A model generated the notes under the pieces. It did no database searches and was not told where the DNA came from. It was given only the letters and a program-made list of their open reading frames with translations. From NCBI GenBank assembly GCA_964036045.1, contig OZ038379.1:15326317-15390316 (forward strand): a stretch of DNA of 64,000 nt, in the 5' to 3' direction. A program made the translations under genes and the position numbers. This DNA is from Eutreptiella sp. 'Long Island Sound 2002'. Its lineage: Eukaryota; Euglenozoa; Euglenophyceae; Eutreptiales; Eutreptiaceae. Each line of letters begins with the position of its first letter. Within the stretch, counting starts at the first letter, position 1. Of this stretch, positions 49,566 to 59,141 are shown in pieces.

Positions 49566-49641
49566 CTTGAAGACTTGTCGTGTTGCTATTGAACAACAGA
49601 TGCATGACGAGCAGCAGCAGCAACAGGACTCTGATAAGCAT
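49566..49641 (-). CDS. Candidate first exon: signal peptide of the receptor-like gene
   Basis: An ATG at 49641-49639 (context ACCAAGATGC) opens 25 codons: MLIR, then a Leu/Val-rich core of about 13 residues, then FNSNTTSLQ with an N-glycosylation sequon (N20-T21-T22). It ends at a strong donor, CAAG|GTACGT, in phase 1, exactly the phase needed to join the RCC1 exons. A signal peptide fits the expected topology of stalk and membrane spans. The caution is that the Leu core derives partly from a short CTG run, so a chance resemblance is possible. The plus-strand Gln-rich frame over the same bases is taken to be its shadow. Confidence 0.5.
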
Positions 49642-52600
49642 CTTGGTACAAAAAGGACTGAGAACACCAGAGCACAACTGGTGGAGACCTGGATGCAGCT
49701 GGTTACAGCAGCTTGAACAATATGGGGGAAACGGAATGGCCATGGCCCGGGGGTGGGCCATATCTTGGCTATCAGGGAAAAATGGAGCTGAACATTGGAA
49801 ATGCCACTGAAATTGCAGTGCAATCAACGTCAGTGAGAACAAGGGAAACGACTTGCGATTGATGTTTGCAACATGCTGCCTGAACGGCTGAGCACCGGAA
49901 TAGCCGGGCTGAAGCTTCGGCTTTTTGATGCTCTGCCTTTCATGCGCTCAAATCTCAAAGCTGTTTCCAAAGGAGCTGTCTGTGTCCATAAGAGCCGTAT
50001 CCTTTATCCATTGACTGCCCAAAAAACATAGACGCATCGCATGGGGGCGGTTCGAAGGCCAGCAGCTTGGAGGCTTTCTTGGGGTGCAGATCACATGAGC
50101 GGTTGGGGTGGAGCGGAGTCAAAACCCATAAATTGTTTCGCTGCCCGCCACCTCATTGCCGAGTTCGACCAGATTGGCCATCACTGCAAATTGTATGCAG
50201 GGATGGGGGGTGTCCATCTCTACTGACCGCGTGCCCATGCCCGGGTGGCACAGCGCCACAATTGAGTTCCCAAAGAGAGAATAGGAGGGTTCCAGTGGCT
50301 TTGCTGGCTGTGAGCTGCTGGGGGGCAGGCCTGCTCCGAGGCTCTGGGCAGAGGTGGCATGCCCTGAACCCTCGGTGCTAATGATGAGATAGCGGCACTG
50401 TCCATGCGCAGCATTCGTTGTTGGTTCTGCGTCGTCTCACATCAGTGAGAAACCTGGGCAATACTGCACGACCGAAGGCATTTAGGGGGGGGCGGTAGCC
50501 AGCGTGTCACATTGACACACCGCAGATTGGGCTGACCATGGAGAATGGCCCATGCACAGCGGTGCCTTGGACTCGAGACCGCGTTGTTGGCGGTTGGGTG
50601 TTGTGGGGAAGGAGACGGGGAGACGTGTTGTTGCCTGGGGACTATTTCCAAGACCGGCACTGAGGTTGCTGGGGTGAATCACCCCATTTACAGACGTGCA
50701 AATATCCTGCAAATCTAACATTTCCAAAGGCCACATACAGTGTGTTGGGCATCACAAGAGCAAAATCAAAGCCCTCCCCACCACCTTTTCCTGGTGCTGG
50801 GGGGGGGGGGGGGGGCAAAAAATACGAAAAAATGCTGCGGATTTGCAAAATGCCCTTCCATTCCTTGGACGTATTTTCAAAACTGTCATAATCAATTGGG
50901 GGACTGTTGCCTTGGCTGGGTCCCATAAATTGTACAACTCACAGCTGCGCGGCCAACCCTCTTAATCAGCTGCATTCTCCTTTGTTGTCTCTTGGGTGTA
51001 CGCCTTGTGCACAACTTGCAAACTGGTGATGGATGCATGCACAGATGCATGCCCAGCATTGCCCGTGCAAAAGAAAGAAACAGACTGCCCTGTTACACTG
51101 CATCACAAAACGCAGTCGATGACAATTGACCACCAGCGCCTTGCCCAGCAGTTGGCTTGCAATCGACAGCAGTTGGCGCTTGCCCAATAGGAGTCGACAG
51201 CAGCAGGCAGCTGTGAGCGGCTAGCGGTAATCACAAACACTAACGACAAGCCGCCGTTGGCCAATGGCCAGTGTTGGCAGGTGGAGAAAATGTAAGCTGG
51301 GCACAAAAAAAATCGTACGGTTGAGGAATTTTTGTTGGCTGTACGCAGTGTCATCAATCTCCATGTGGCAGAGCTCTTGATCAAGCCAATATACAATATC
51401 CCTGCCTACCAACCAATCTACACCCACCAATCAGGCCATTCCACTTGGAACGGAATGGAACGGGAATCAAAAAGGGCTGCATAACCCTTGCCGTCCCAGG
51501 TCCCATATTAAGGAGGAACCGAAAAGCGCTAGATAACTCTGCTGTCTCAGGGCTCCAAAGCAAAGAGGAAGCAAAATGGCTACATACCCTGCTGTCTAGG
51601 GGACCCCAAAATGGGGAGCATTCCATCAATGGTACATAGGGCCCCAAAAGCAAAACGTTGCTTTTGCTGGAGAAATGAGTAATTTTGATTGCTGTTGTAC
51701 GAGCAAGTAATTTTTTCCTTGCCGCAAAGGAGTCTACTTTTATTTGTGGCAAGGGCAAATACCAATTATTTTTATTATTTGTGGAGTTATTTAAATTTTT
51801 GTGGTAAAATCAAGGACCTAGTTTTGCAGTACTCGCCAACACAACTTTTTTTGTACTCACCTCCAAAAAAAAAACATCACCTGCACGAATTTTTTTGTAC
51901 TCACCATTACAGCAAAAAAAAAAAATACACAACTTACAGCATGCACTTGGCAGTTAAGCGAGAGCACTTGGCCAGGAACCACCACCCGAGAGGCGTGTCC
52001 CTTCTTGGCGGGGGGGGGGGGGGGCTCTAGGTCTTTCTTGCCAGCCATGCCGATGCTTGGTGATTCCCCAAAAATGCCGTTGCAGGTCCGTGTGCCCCAC
52101 TAATTCTATCCTATCCGGTCTGTCGGTTTCTCAAGCCTGCAGCACGCAGCTGTAACTACCAGTTGTGGTTGCAGTCCATACAGACTCCCCCATTTGGTTC
52201 TAACCAGTCGTGTCTTGCACCACCACCGGTGAATGCGAAACTCACACTTGAACTCAGAACTGCTGTTACATGGCGGTGACTTCACACCAAGCAGAGGCTC
52301 GTCGAGGTACCGAGGGTGTGTTTGCCCAGTGTGTGCCCTGGGCACAAGCAACAGCAGTGACAGAGTTGGGGAATGGTCTGGCTTCATGATTTCTACACTT
52401 GTGATTTGCGGTTTAACAGGCAATACGGTTTTGGAGCCCATCTGTCGCAGGCACTCCCTCACAACCTCCCTATGATACAATGGGACATGAAAAACTGTCT
52501 ATAACGGTGTGGTTTGTGGACACCATGTCCGCTGCACGACTACATGTGCCCACTTGGCCCACCACAGGGGGCTGCGTTATGAACAACCCATTTCGCTGTT

Positions 52601-54120
52601 GCGTTCGGGGTCGGAGATTTGGGGGGCAAACATGATTAACTTTAGGCGGCCGAACCCGCCCTCCTTTTTCATAGAGAGTGCAGCCTCTCGCAGCAACCAA
52701 AACACAATAGGCATTCGGCCTAATCTACCTGCATTTGAGACAGCACTATTGTCGCCGTTGCGAATTTCGACATTTCACAATTGATTGTAGGCCATGGACT
52801 TCGACGGCACGAAAACAAGAGGGCATTCGTGGTTTTCGTGTAGCGCGCAGCTGACGAATGATGCTCTTTGCTCTTTGAAACCAGTAATGCGAGGCCTATC
52901 AGTGTGTTTTGACAGTTTTCATGTGTTAGCCCTCAGATGGACCACCTTCTGGAACGAGATGGAGCGAATGCGTTTGTAGACTTCAACACAAATGGTCACT
53001 CATGTCGCCTGCGGAGCCCATTGAAGTGGTAACAGAATGGCATCAGCCCGATGGCGCTTTGTGGCAGCCCTGCAGACAATGCACCGTCACCTTTCATGGC
53101 AAATGTCATTGCGCTGCACAAGGCACGCCTCTGTCGTCTCGAGTATTCATATGTACAATGACAGTCTACCCCTGACCCCTGCCACATTGCATTCCGGGGT
53201 TGATCGTCAAGGGAACAACATCAGCCACGGCCCTTGTGGTGCTCCACAGCGCAGGGGCAAACTTGTGGGGACGAAGTACTCCCCTCCACTTGAGGTCATG
53301 CCCACACGGCGCTTCCCTATGCACCCCTCCTCTCAAGCCACTCAGCAGCGAACCGTTCCTACTTTTGGTGCTGCCGGTGCAGGGCCTTTCTCGTGTGCGT
53401 GCGTGTGGCCGTACATTCAAGCGTGTCTTAGCAAAATGCCCGAAGACACAAATATGGCGGGTGACCTGTGCACATCGGGTACATCGCATGATGTGCAGCG
53501 GGACATCCGCCTGAGCCTGAGAATCCACCTCGAATCAATTGGTTGCGATGAACGGGGCCTGTCACGCACGGCGTCCACAGCCGGATGCTCTTGCGAAACT
53601 CGGACCCACCGATCCGGTCCTGCCTTCCGCGGCCTTCATCCTTTGGTCCGGAATCGGGTCATGCACTGGCACGTGCGCAGTCCCACACATGCCACCCCAG
53701 CCCATACTTCGCCCCCCGGCCCCTCCTCCTTCGCCCCTTTACGCGATGGCCCGGTCCCAGTCTGAGTGTGGCGTGCGTGTCGTGTCCCCTGCTTTGCACC
53801 TCCGCCCCCCCCCCAGCCCCACATGCTCATGCCTCGCACTCGGCGGGGGGGGGGGGGGCACCCAATGCACCCAACCATTCAAAACGCCCCCAGCGGCGCT
53901 AAGCATCCGGAGTCATGTTTGTTCCGCGGGTGCCAAAGGTTGTGTCCTGCTCAGCCCTGACGTGGACCCCCGGGGGTTGCGGCCGGGGGACTGGGGGTTG
54001 CGTATGAGGGGACCAGTACAGGTCCGGGGGGCGTTTCGGGGTACTTCTGGACACCGACCCCTGCGGCCTGAGGAGGGGGGGGGGGGGGGGTAATGGGGAA
54101 ATCTTTGGCTGTTGATTTTT
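49642..54120. other. Between the receptor-like gene and NIT2: no recognised gene
   Basis: The stretch contains G tracts (50800-50814, about 52010-52022), a T/A-rich segment at 51690-51930 and GC-rich open frames. A plus-strand frame at 53037-53765 is open for 242 codons but has no recognisable domain. The promoter of the receptor-like gene should lie near its left end. Confidence 0.4.
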
Positions 54121-54345
54121 GGGACATTTGAATTACCCGCATTTTGACTCCACTACACCGGCCACGAGCGTTGACCGCTCACCACAAGTGAAACGATGAA
54201 AAAGAACCCAAGGCAACCCGGGCAGACACATCAACGACCCTCCCAAAGCCCCCAGCGAGCCCCAGTATTGTTGTCAGCCCCACTGTGGGGGCGTCAAAGG
54301 GCTGCCCCCCATGGGCGTGGGTTTGAGGCTCTCGAGGCAGGCGGT
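54121..54345. repeat. Interspersed repeat family, copy 3' of NIT2
   Basis: A copy of the family at 42534-42735: CATTTTGACTCCACTACACC, GTTGACCGCTCACCACAAGTG, an A-rich run, GGCAACCCGGGCAGACACAT and CCCCATGGGCGTGGG. It lies 145 bases beyond the NIT2 stop codon. Confidence 0.7.
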
Positions 54346-54489
54346 CCTCGGCACCCCCGCCACCCCCCGCCCTCCCCCGGCGGGGGGACCAGGCCTCTCA
54401 GGACCCCAACCCCCCCCCCCCCCCCGCGCGGCAAACGGTGCGTATCCACAGGCATTGGCGCGATGCCGCTCGACACGGGGACCGACGCG

Positions 54490-55053
54490 TCAGTGAGGGC
54501 CGGGGGTGAAGCTGATGGAGTACAGATCATGTCGGCGCCCAGAGTCGATGGGCAGCTTACTTTTGACCTCCGTGATCCGCTGCAGGTCGACCTCCGCGTA
54601 CACGATGGTCTCGTCCTCCCCCGCCTCGACCAGCACCTCTCCCCAGGGGTCCACGACGATGGAGTGCCCGTAGGCCACGTACCCACTCACAGAGTCGGGG
54701 TCCCGCGCCGGGGAGCACATCATGACGTAGGACTGCGTGTCCACCGCGCGGGCCTTGGCATGGAGCTGCCAGTGCGGGGGGCCAGTGACCATGTTGAAGG
54801 CCCCCGGGTAGCAGAGCACGTTCACGCCGCGGCGGTTGTAGTTCAGCGCGAACTCCCCGAACCGCAAGTCAAAGCAGATCCCCATCCCGATCTTCAGGCC
54901 GTTGGCGTCGAACTCCGCAAGCCGGTCCCCGGCCGTGAGGGTCTCTGACTCATCGAACTTCACCTGCTCTGTGTTGAGCTTGAAGAGGTGCATTTTGCGA
55001 TACTTGCCCAAGAGACTGCCATCCGCCCCCCACGCCACCGAACAATTGAAGAC
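54490..55053 (-). CDS. NIT2: Omega-amidase NIT2 (carbon-nitrogen hydrolase), exon 2
   Basis: The exon follows acceptor TCTCTGAAAG and begins VFNCSVAWGADGSLLGKY, joining exon 1 in phase 0; the stop is TGA at 54492-54490. It supplies the catalytic Lys (KYRKMHLF, K115) and Cys (GICFDLRF, C155) and the family landmarks YPGAFNMVTGPPHW and ARDPDSVSGYVAYGHSIVV. The C-terminus is RRHDLYSISFTPGPH. Omega-amidase hydrolyses alpha-ketoglutaramate and alpha-ketosuccinamate to 2-oxoglutarate and oxaloacetate plus ammonia, closing the glutamine/asparagine transaminase route. With exon 1 the protein is 282 residues, close to the 276 of the human enzyme. No targeting peptide is evident. Confidence 0.94.
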   Translation of the reverse strand, partial: VFNCSVAWGADGSLLGKYRKMHLFKLNTEQVKFDESETLTAGDRLAEFDANGLKIGMGICFDLRFGEFALNYNRRGVNVLCYPGAFNMVTGPPHWQLHAKARAVDTQSYVMMCSPARDPDSVSGYVAYGHSIVVDPWGEVLVEAGEDETIVYAEVDLQRITEVKSKLPIDSGRRHDLYSISFTPGPH

Positions 55054-56393
55054 CTTTCAGAGAAATGTAGAGTACCGGAGAATATGCGTGAAAGCCGGTA
55101 CACCGGCCCCGTGTTATGATTCCCTCAATTACCTCAAAGCATCACACGGTGCTCATTGGGGGAGGGGGAGGGTGTTGGAAACGGGGCTCGATATATCAGG
55201 GCCTGGATGAAAGGGCAGTGTGAAGACTGGCGCGGAGTAGATCTTGTGGACCAAAAATGGCCCCAGTCATCTGCATCTAAAAACGACCAGCGCTCCGCAT
55301 TGCACAGGCATGCGTCAGCGGTACATGGCATGGACCAGATGCTCGTCAGTGGCCCGTCACACTGGGGGGGGCGCAGGGGGGGGGGGGGGGTCCGAGTGCA
55401 GCCCGGGAGAAGTTCTGTGTGTTGTTGGCCAAACAAATGAGAACACACAGGACAACAGAAGAGGGTACAGCAAAGGAACGGACGGGAAGGCCCTCGGTGT
55501 CCTTCACGCCCTCATCGGGCATGTGTTGTTCATCACGGAGCCAGACGACCACGTTGATGGTTCATGAGTCGCTCCTTTCCCGATCTGCAGGAGGCGCACG
55601 GGGAGGGGTGCGGGTTCATGGGCGCAGGCGGAATGCGTGCCCCACTACTCACGATTGCAGCGTCCTGCCCCCGTGGCGTCCACTCTGCTGCCGGAGCCGG
55701 AAGAGGCTTGCATTGAGTCATTGCCAAACTGTGATGTTTTGGGGGGTGCTCTGATATGCTGCGGTACCATGGACCCTCCCTCCCCCCCCCTCCCCCTCCT
55801 GATGGGCTCTGGATGGTTGCTGACAATTCCTTGTGGTCATACAACAGTCACAGGACACAACGAGCATACGACGGTACACTCCTTCCGTGGGCCGCACCTG
55901 CGACCCAGCGCACACACACGAATTGCAAACAAACAGACGAGCAGCACAACGCCGGGTCCGGATGTCAATTCCTCGTCAGTTGGTCATCAAACAAGACAAA
56001 GCATGTTCAACGCCAGTAGGCGCCTTTCTGCGGGGACAGGCGCGCAGCAGTGATCTTGTCCTTAGAAGGAAGAAGGACGGTGCTGCCCTATGGCAGTACC
56101 GGCCTGAACTCACGACGACATCACCAGGGGATCACCCACCTTTTCGGTTTATCACAGAGCAGGGTCGCACACACACACACACACACTCTCTCTCCCCTCC
56201 CCTCATCCCCCCCCCACCCCCAACTGCCCACCCCAACGGCATTCATAACTGATGGTAACTGCTCCAACACCGTTTGCCTGTTTGCCAACCCCTCCAACAG
56301 CCTGACATCCCCGCACTGGTCCCCCCTCCAACGCATTGGGGGTTAAGAGCGTGCACATTCACAGAAGATGAGGGCAATGCGAGGGCATGGGAC

Positions 56394-56678
56394 CTTGCCC
56401 CCATCACTCTCCGGGATGCTGCCTGCCAGCAGCGTGATCTTGTTGTCCATGGCCGCCTTGCGCATGGCCTGGCTGGTCTCGCCGGACGGGATGTCCTCCG
56501 CGTACTCTGGGAAGTACTTGGTCCCGTAGGGTGTCTGGAAACACTCGGGCAGCATCACGAAGTTGGCCCCCTCCTGCGCCGCCTTCTGGATGTGCTTGAC
56601 GGCGTTGGCGATGTTGGCGGCTTTGTCGGCCCCGACCTTGAGCTGGAGGAGGGCGACTCGAAGCTTCCCGGCCATCAT
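56394..56678 (-). CDS. NIT2: Omega-amidase NIT2 (carbon-nitrogen hydrolase), exon 1
   Basis: The coding start is the first ATG of ATGATGGCC at 56678 (the second at 56675 is equally possible), giving MMAGKLRVALLQLKVG. The exon contains the catalytic Glu in FVMLPECFQTPYG (E45) followed by KYFPEYAEDIP, and ends ITLLAGSIPESDGGK at the donor CAAG|GTCCC, phase 0. An acceptor-like CTTCACTTTCAG lies 14 bases upstream of the ATG, so an additional untranslated 5' exon is plausible. The intron to exon 2 is 1,340 bases. Both catalytic strands are intact, so the gene looks functional. Confidence 0.94.
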
Positions 56679-56895
56679 TGGCAAAAATACACCCTGAAAG
56701 TGAAGGGGGTTTGACCGCAGGGGCGTGTGTAGACCACGCCGAGGAGGGGGATCACAAGATTAGGGAGAGCGCCAGGGGCATTAGGGTCCTGGGCGTCCTG
56801 GAGTTGGTGGGTTAGGGCTGGCTTGGCGCCTGCTCTAGCCCCACCCCCCACCCCCCTGTGCATTGCGACGCGTCAGGGGGACCCGATCCTCGCGT

Positions 56896-57099
56896 TCACG
56901 TTGGGTCCTCCGAGGCGCGCCCATGCTCCGCCTGCGGGTTTGATGCCCCCGTCTCTGCCCTGGGGGGCGAGGGATCCGCCTCCTGCTGCGGCCGCACCAC
57001 GAAGCCCACCATATTGGGGGCATCCCGCAACATGGATGCGTTGCCGTGCAGTCGCCCTTTGCACCAGCGCAGCCGTATCTCAGCTTCAACAAAAAGCAT
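56896..57099 (-). CDS. Weak ORF upstream of NIT2, unknown
   Basis: An ATG-started frame of 67 codons (MLFVEAEIRLRWCKGRLHGN, then MLRDAPNMVGFVVRP, then a Pro/Glu/Ala-rich tail ending SEDPT) precedes NIT2 on the same strand. The composition is protein-like. It does not join the NIT2 exon in frame through the visible donor (CCAAC|GTGAAC), so it may be part of a separate gene, an upstream ORF, or chance. Confidence 0.25.
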   Translation of the reverse strand: MLFVEAEIRLRWCKGRLHGNASMLRDAPNMVGFVVRPQQEADPSPPRAETGASNPQAEHGRASEDPT

Positions 57100-58366
57100 C
57101 CCCGGGTTTTCAGGCGCTTGTCACGAGCACGTCGGTTCTTTTTGGTCAACCCCAGACCTTTGGCGAGCAAAGTCGTCCATTGCTGCAAAGTCTGAGGCTG
57201 GCAGTCGAGGGTCTCACATGCATTTGCACATGAGCGTGCGCTCGATGATGATAAATCGATGTTCATGAAGCGGCTTTGTTTTGCGGGGGGGGGGGGGGGG
57301 CTGTCGGAAAACCCCTCCAAAGCTGAAAGCTGGGATCGAAACAGGGATGGGTGCTCCTGGCTGGGCCCATTTGACTGGAAATCTGAATGATCTGGCGTGC
57401 AAAATGGTCAAAAAGTTTCACTGAATCCCGGACAGATGACTTTTCGAGACCCCGTCGTTGCACTGAGTCCACAGACCTCATTTTCCTTTTTTTTTTTGGA
57501 CATTTGGAGTCTGGGTCACCCCCCAAGGCCATGGCGGGGGGGGGCTTTGACAGGTGCAGTGAGGGGAGCCCTTTCGGGGAAGGGGGCCGGTTCCGGCCAC
57601 GATGGTCTAAACCCCCCAGCCCCCACACATACAATGAAAAAAAAATTCTGGGGCGTCCAGCAGGTGTACAAGGCGCATTCATTTTTGGGACCGAGGGCGG
57701 CTTCGATCCGGGGGGGGCGGGGGTTGAAGGCGCTGTACGCACTGAATGCGCTGCATTGTCAATGCAACGCAGGCACAAGGCACGCGGGAGTCAGGGCCAA
57801 TGGATATCGCTGCGGTGGGCACATATGGTGTGTGGCACATGGCGCGGACTTGTCCCAGTACACTACTGCCGCAACGCCATCGCCTTTGGGGCTGTTCTGT
57901 TCTGAGTTCTCATTCACAAGATGAGCGCTTGCAAATCGGGGCGGGCTGTGCGAACGATCAGGCCATGCGGCAGATCCGGGTCCCTGCACCTGTGCCTTCC
58001 CCTTGTTTGGACCCTCCCGTGACTTGGGGCTGGGTGCCGTCTGAAGACCTTGGCGTCGAGGAAAGCTCGTGGGTAGGGCTATGGGAACACTACCAGGCCC
58101 ACTTGCCTGCACTTAATGTTCACTGATGAAGCTTCGATTGGGCGTTGATCAGTGACCACCAAAATGGCAGTCAGGCAAACAACAGTCCGACAGGGACGGG
58201 GTCACCGCAGCAGACAAACAGGTGCTTCGTCAATCAAACAGGTTGTGGGACTGGGTCATCAAAACAGGACCTTGGCTGACTTCACAGCGAAAAAAGAGAG
58301 AATATTGTCCCACAATACCGACTGCTGCAACACACGCCAGACAGAACATGGTGTAGGGCAGCCCTG

Positions 58367-58457
<91 letters not shown>
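58367..58457. repeat. (CA)n microsatellite
   Basis: About 45 CA units with a single AAA interruption, directly left of dispersed repeat copy 2. Confidence 0.95.
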
Positions 58458-58458
<1 letters not shown>

Positions 58459-58517
58459 ACATGCCTTGCACTGTGGGCTAAAAAAATCAGCAATACAAAG
58501 CTCATCACCAGCGATTG

Positions 58518-58653
58518 GTGCTCTGGGCCCACTGCAACTTGGGTTCACCCAAGTCATCCCTCTCCATCAGCGAGCACCTTGGTGTGACGTCTCACTGACA
58601 TCGCCAATTTCTTGGAGGGGTGGGCCGCTGCACCCAGGGTCCAATCGCTCATA
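58518..58653. repeat. Dispersed repeat beside a CA microsatellite, copy 2
   Basis: It matches 22979-23107 in the same orientation, sharing CAACTTGGGTTCA, CATCCCTCTCCAT, GTGTGACGTCTCAC-like and TTCTTGGAGGGGT blocks. Confidence 0.8.
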
Positions 58654-59052
58654 CAAATTGTGCACTAAAAAACACACCGTAACCGGTATGCTGCCCCTCA
58701 CACATGTGTATTAGGGTCCAGACCTTCACATACCGTGGACTTCAGCGGATTGGACCACCACGCACCTCCTTTTGCAGTCATGGGCGCGGACCCAGAGCAC
58801 AGTATAAAAGAATACAATCAACTGCATGTGTTGTCCAACATTAAACTAGATTGCTGCCTGCCATGGGCTTCACGGGAATGGCACCTCAGCATCTTGTCCA
58901 ACTAAAAAGTATGTGGATAGGGAACAACACAGCTACCATAACTGGGATGCTACTCCCCCCAGACACACACAAACACTGACGCATGTACTTACACAAAAGC
59001 AGACATATATACAGTGTGCATAGCTCAGCCAGCGGCAGGTAGCAGCTGGTGC

Positions 59053-59086
59053 CACACACACACACACACACGTTGGGAACCGCGAG

Positions 59087-59129
<43 letters not shown>

Positions 59130-59141
59130 CACACACACACA
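59053..59141. repeat. (CA)n microsatellites, two adjacent runs
   Basis: Two CA runs (about 59053-59073 and 59088-59141) separated by GTTGGGAACCGCGAG. Confidence 0.95.

Larger units (their letters stand above)
18586..49641 (-). other. Gene model: nine-exon receptor-like RCC1 / WWE / ADP-ribosyltransferase gene
   Basis: Proposed minus-strand exons, 5' to 3': 49566-49641, 47719-47876, 45341-45490, 43262-43414, 42180-42332, 39611-39763, 37732-37884, 24107-24259, 18586-22658. Every junction is GT-AG and phase 1, so the frame is continuous from the signal-peptide exon through the stop, except that exon 47719-47876 is 158 bases rather than 153 and breaks the frame. Without that exon the product is 1,687 residues. 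Intron lengths are 1,689, 2,228, 1,926, 929, 2,416, 1,726, 13,472 and 1,448 bases; the 13.5-kb one holds an apparent 11-kb insertion. Consistent phase and spacing make one gene the simplest reading. The first exon and the 5' end are the least certain parts. Confidence 0.75.

Noticed and set aside
53037-53765. A 242-codon plus-strand ORF
   Set aside because: There is no domain, signal or splice context. Its length is unremarkable for this GC-rich DNA.
57263-57778. Nuclear protein based on a PKKKRK motif
   Set aside because: The motif is produced by a poly-A run within an otherwise unremarkable frame. No domain or splice site supports a gene.
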